Source: Rhodoferax sp. | GTDB lineage: Bacteria; Pseudomonadota; Gammaproteobacteria; Burkholderiales; Burkholderiaceae | DNA length: 16,961 nt | Assembly: GCA_028292075.1 (NCBI GenBank) | Contig: JAQGNA010000423.1 | Coordinates: 1 to 16,961, forward strand | Reading direction: 5' to 3' | Shown here: positions 15,514 through 16,961 of the stretch, in pieces | How the letters are laid out: each line of letters opens with the position of its first letter | Position numbering within the stretch: position 1 is the stretch's first letter | The notes under the pieces: generated by a model | The model's database searches: none | What the model saw: the letters and a program-made list of their open reading frames with translations, nothing else | What the model was told of the DNA's origin: nothing | Made by a program: the position numbers and the translations under genes

Positions 15514-16418
15514 GAAAGCAGCTTTGCGATGCGCTGGTCGCGCGGTCGGCCGACCCTCGGATGGTGTTCCTCACCGGCGACCTGGGCTTCATGGCGCTGG
15601 AGCCACTGCAGGCGGCCATGGGCAAGCGTTTCATCAATGCCGGAGTGGCCGAGCAGAACATGGTCACTGTCGCCGCGGCGCTGGCGCGTCAGGGACTGGA
15701 GGCGTGGGTCTATAGCATCGCGCCGTTCGTGTATGCCCGGGCCTTCGAGCAGATCCGCAACGACGTGACTTTCCACGGTCTGCCGGTCAAGTTGATCGGC
15801 AACGGCGGCGGCTACGGCTACGGCGTGATGGGGCCGACCCACCACGCCATTGAGGACTACGGCGTCTTGCTCACGCTGCCGGGTATGACCGTCTACGCGC
15901 CCGTGTTCGACGAGGACGTCCCGGCCGTGATCGAGCGTGCCGGAGCCGCTCCCGCGGCCTGCTACGTGCGGCTCGGGCGGGGCGAGCCGCCGTCGGGCCA
16001 TACGGTGCCGGCCTATGCGCCGTGGCGCCAGCTCACCGAGGGCGGGGGTCCGGTGCTGTTGGCCGTAGGCGCGCTGGCGGGTACCTACATCCAGCCGTGC
16101 CTCGACATACCCGAGGCGCGGCGGCCAAAGTTGTGGGCTGTTGCGGAATTGCCCGTGGCGGCTAGGACCGTCCCGCCGGCACTAATGGCGCAGATCCAGG
16201 CAGCGGACAAACTGGCCGTGGCCGAAGAGCACGTTGCACAGGGCGGCTTTGCCTCTCAATTGCTGTTGCACCTGGCCCGGCTCGGCGTGGCGGCGCGGCG
16301 CTTCACCCACCTGCATGCCAGGGCCCACCACTACGAGCGATATGGCTCGCAGGCCTACCTGCGGCGGCTGTCGGGGCTGGACCCGGCGAGCATGCTTGCT
16401 GCGCTGCAGCTGGCCTGA
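15510..16418 (+). CDS. Transketolase-like enzyme, C-terminal (pyrimidine-binding) subunit
   Basis: A 302-residue partner of the preceding gene, carrying the pyrimidine-binding and C-terminal domains. TGDLGFMALEPL near residues 22-33 and FINAGVAEQNMVTVAAALA contain the conserved catalytic glutamate E48, which activates the TPP aminopyrimidine ring. IAPFVYARAFEQIRNDV, GGGYGYGVMGPTHHAIEDYGVLLTLPG and YVRLGRGEPP follow the order seen in transketolase and DXPS-type second halves. The C-terminal part (about 180-302) is the transketolase C domain, with AVAEEHVAQGGFASQL. The start ATG overlaps the previous stop, so equal translation of the two subunits is likely. The following SDR gene starts 1 bp after its stop. 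Confidence 0.88.
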   Translation: MRKQLCDALVARSADPRMVFLTGDLGFMALEPLQAAMGKRFINAGVAEQNMVTVAAALARQGLEAWVYSIAPFVYARAFEQIRNDVTFHGLPVKLIGNGGGYGYGVMGPTHHAIEDYGVLLTLPGMTVYAPVFDEDVPAVIERAGAAPAACYVRLGRGEPPSGHTVPAYAPWRQLTEGGGPVLLAVGALAGTYIQPCLDIPEARRPKLWAVAELPVAARTVPPALMAQIQAADKLAVAEEHVAQGGFASQLLLHLARLGVAARRFTHLHARAHHYERYGSQAYLRRLSGLDPASMLAALQLA

Positions 16419-16419
16419 C

Positions 16420-16961
16420 ATGTCGCAGCAGTCCGATTTCATCAAGGCTCTGCGCGGGCCGATTCTGGTGACCGGTGCCTCCGGCTTCATCGGAGCAAAC
16501 CTGTTCGCGAAGCTCACCGCCGTGCGCGACGATGTGTACGGTGTGGTGCGGCGCGAGAAGAACTGGCGGCTCGCCAGCGCCCGCGACGAACGGGTGATCG
16601 CCGCCGATCTCAACGATGGCGCGGCGGTGAAGAACCTGGTCGCGAGCATCGTCCCGGAAACAGTGTTCGATTGCGTGGCATTCGGCGCCTATTCGTTTGA
16701 AACCGACGCCACCCTGATCTACCAGACCAACTTCCTGTCCGTGGTGAACCTGGTGGAGCAACTGTCGCCGCGCCGCATTGCAGCTTTCGTGCATGCCGGC
16801 AGTTCGTCGGAGTACGGCAGCAACTGCACGGCCCCAATGGAAGACTGTGTCACCGAGCCGAACAGCGCCTATTCGGTTTCCAAGGTGTCGGTGGCCAACT
16901 ACCTGTCGTTCGTCGGCAAGCACAATGCATTCCCCTGCGTGAACCTGCGCCTGTATTCGGT
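16420..16961 (+). CDS. NAD-dependent epimerase/dehydratase, extended SDR family (cut by window edge)
   Basis: The frame is open from ATG 16420 to the right edge (180 codons, no stop). After a 14-residue lead it has ILVTGASGFIGANL with the dinucleotide-binding G19-x2-G22-x2-G25. It continues with an AADLND acidic end, the active-site strand VHAGSSSEYGSN (S128-S130), and catalytic Y151-x3-K155 in YSVSK, then CVNLRLYSV. This is the normal layout of nucleotide-sugar epimerases, dehydratases and reductases. The C-terminal substrate domain is missing, so substrate and reaction cannot be assigned. It begins 1 bp after the transketolase C subunit, so the three genes probably act on one sugar, for example reduction or epimerisation of a transketolase product. 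A few family residues differ from RfbB (no T-D-E triad), so it is not a second dTDP-glucose dehydratase. Confidence 0.85.
   Translation, partial: MSQQSDFIKALRGPILVTGASGFIGANLFAKLTAVRDDVYGVVRREKNWRLASARDERVIAADLNDGAAVKNLVASIVPETVFDCVAFGAYSFETDATLIYQTNFLSVVNLVEQLSPRRIAAFVHAGSSSEYGSNCTAPMEDCVTEPNSAYSVSKVSVANYLSFVGKHNAFPCVNLRLYS

Noticed and set aside
1..16961. CRISPR array, tRNA, rRNA, insertion sequence
   Set aside because: No regularly spaced direct repeats, no tRNA-like cloverleaf and no transposase motifs were noticed on either strand by reading; this was not tested with a dedicated program.

Overview
The window is GC-rich DNA of the kind found in Burkholderiales-type Betaproteobacteria. 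That placement is an inference from composition, codon choice and the family resemblance of the flanking genes; it was not tested by a search. Most of the window is a cell-surface polysaccharide (O-antigen or capsule) locus of the ABC-transporter-dependent type.

Left edge (1-1467, minus strand): three housekeeping-type genes that look co-directional. In transcription order they are a TPR-like repeat protein, a hemerythrin HHE-domain protein and an acyl-CoA-binding protein cut by the window edge. A 384-bp divergent intergenic region (1468-1851) separates them from the surface locus.

Central operon (1852-13797, plus strand): rfbB-rfbD-rfbA-rfbC make dTDP-L-rhamnose. They are followed by wzm and wzt, a polysaccharide ABC exporter whose ATPase carries a C-terminal carbohydrate-binding-type domain. 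Next is a 1317-residue fusion protein (methyltransferase, coiled coil, GT4, GT2, Cys4-methyltransferase), then an 810-residue polytopic GT-C-like membrane protein with a soluble C-terminal beta-sandwich-like tail. Genes overlap or lie within about 15 bp of each other throughout, so this reads as one transcription unit. No Wzx flippase or Wzy polymerase is seen. The likely flow is: rhamnose donor made by RfbABCD, chain built and possibly capped by the fusion protein, chain exported by Wzm-Wzt.

Gap (13798-14742): 945 bp with no gene I can support.

Right operon (14743 to the window end, plus strand): a transketolase split into N- and C-terminal subunits, followed by an extended SDR (NAD-dependent epimerase/dehydratase) cut by the window edge. 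This arrangement suggests synthesis of an unusual sugar for the same polysaccharide.

The most interesting points are the four-enzyme fusion next to wzt, which may combine chain synthesis with methyl capping and length control; the split transketolase in a sugar-modification context; and an odd start region for the transketolase gene, which may be a minicistron or a frameshift.
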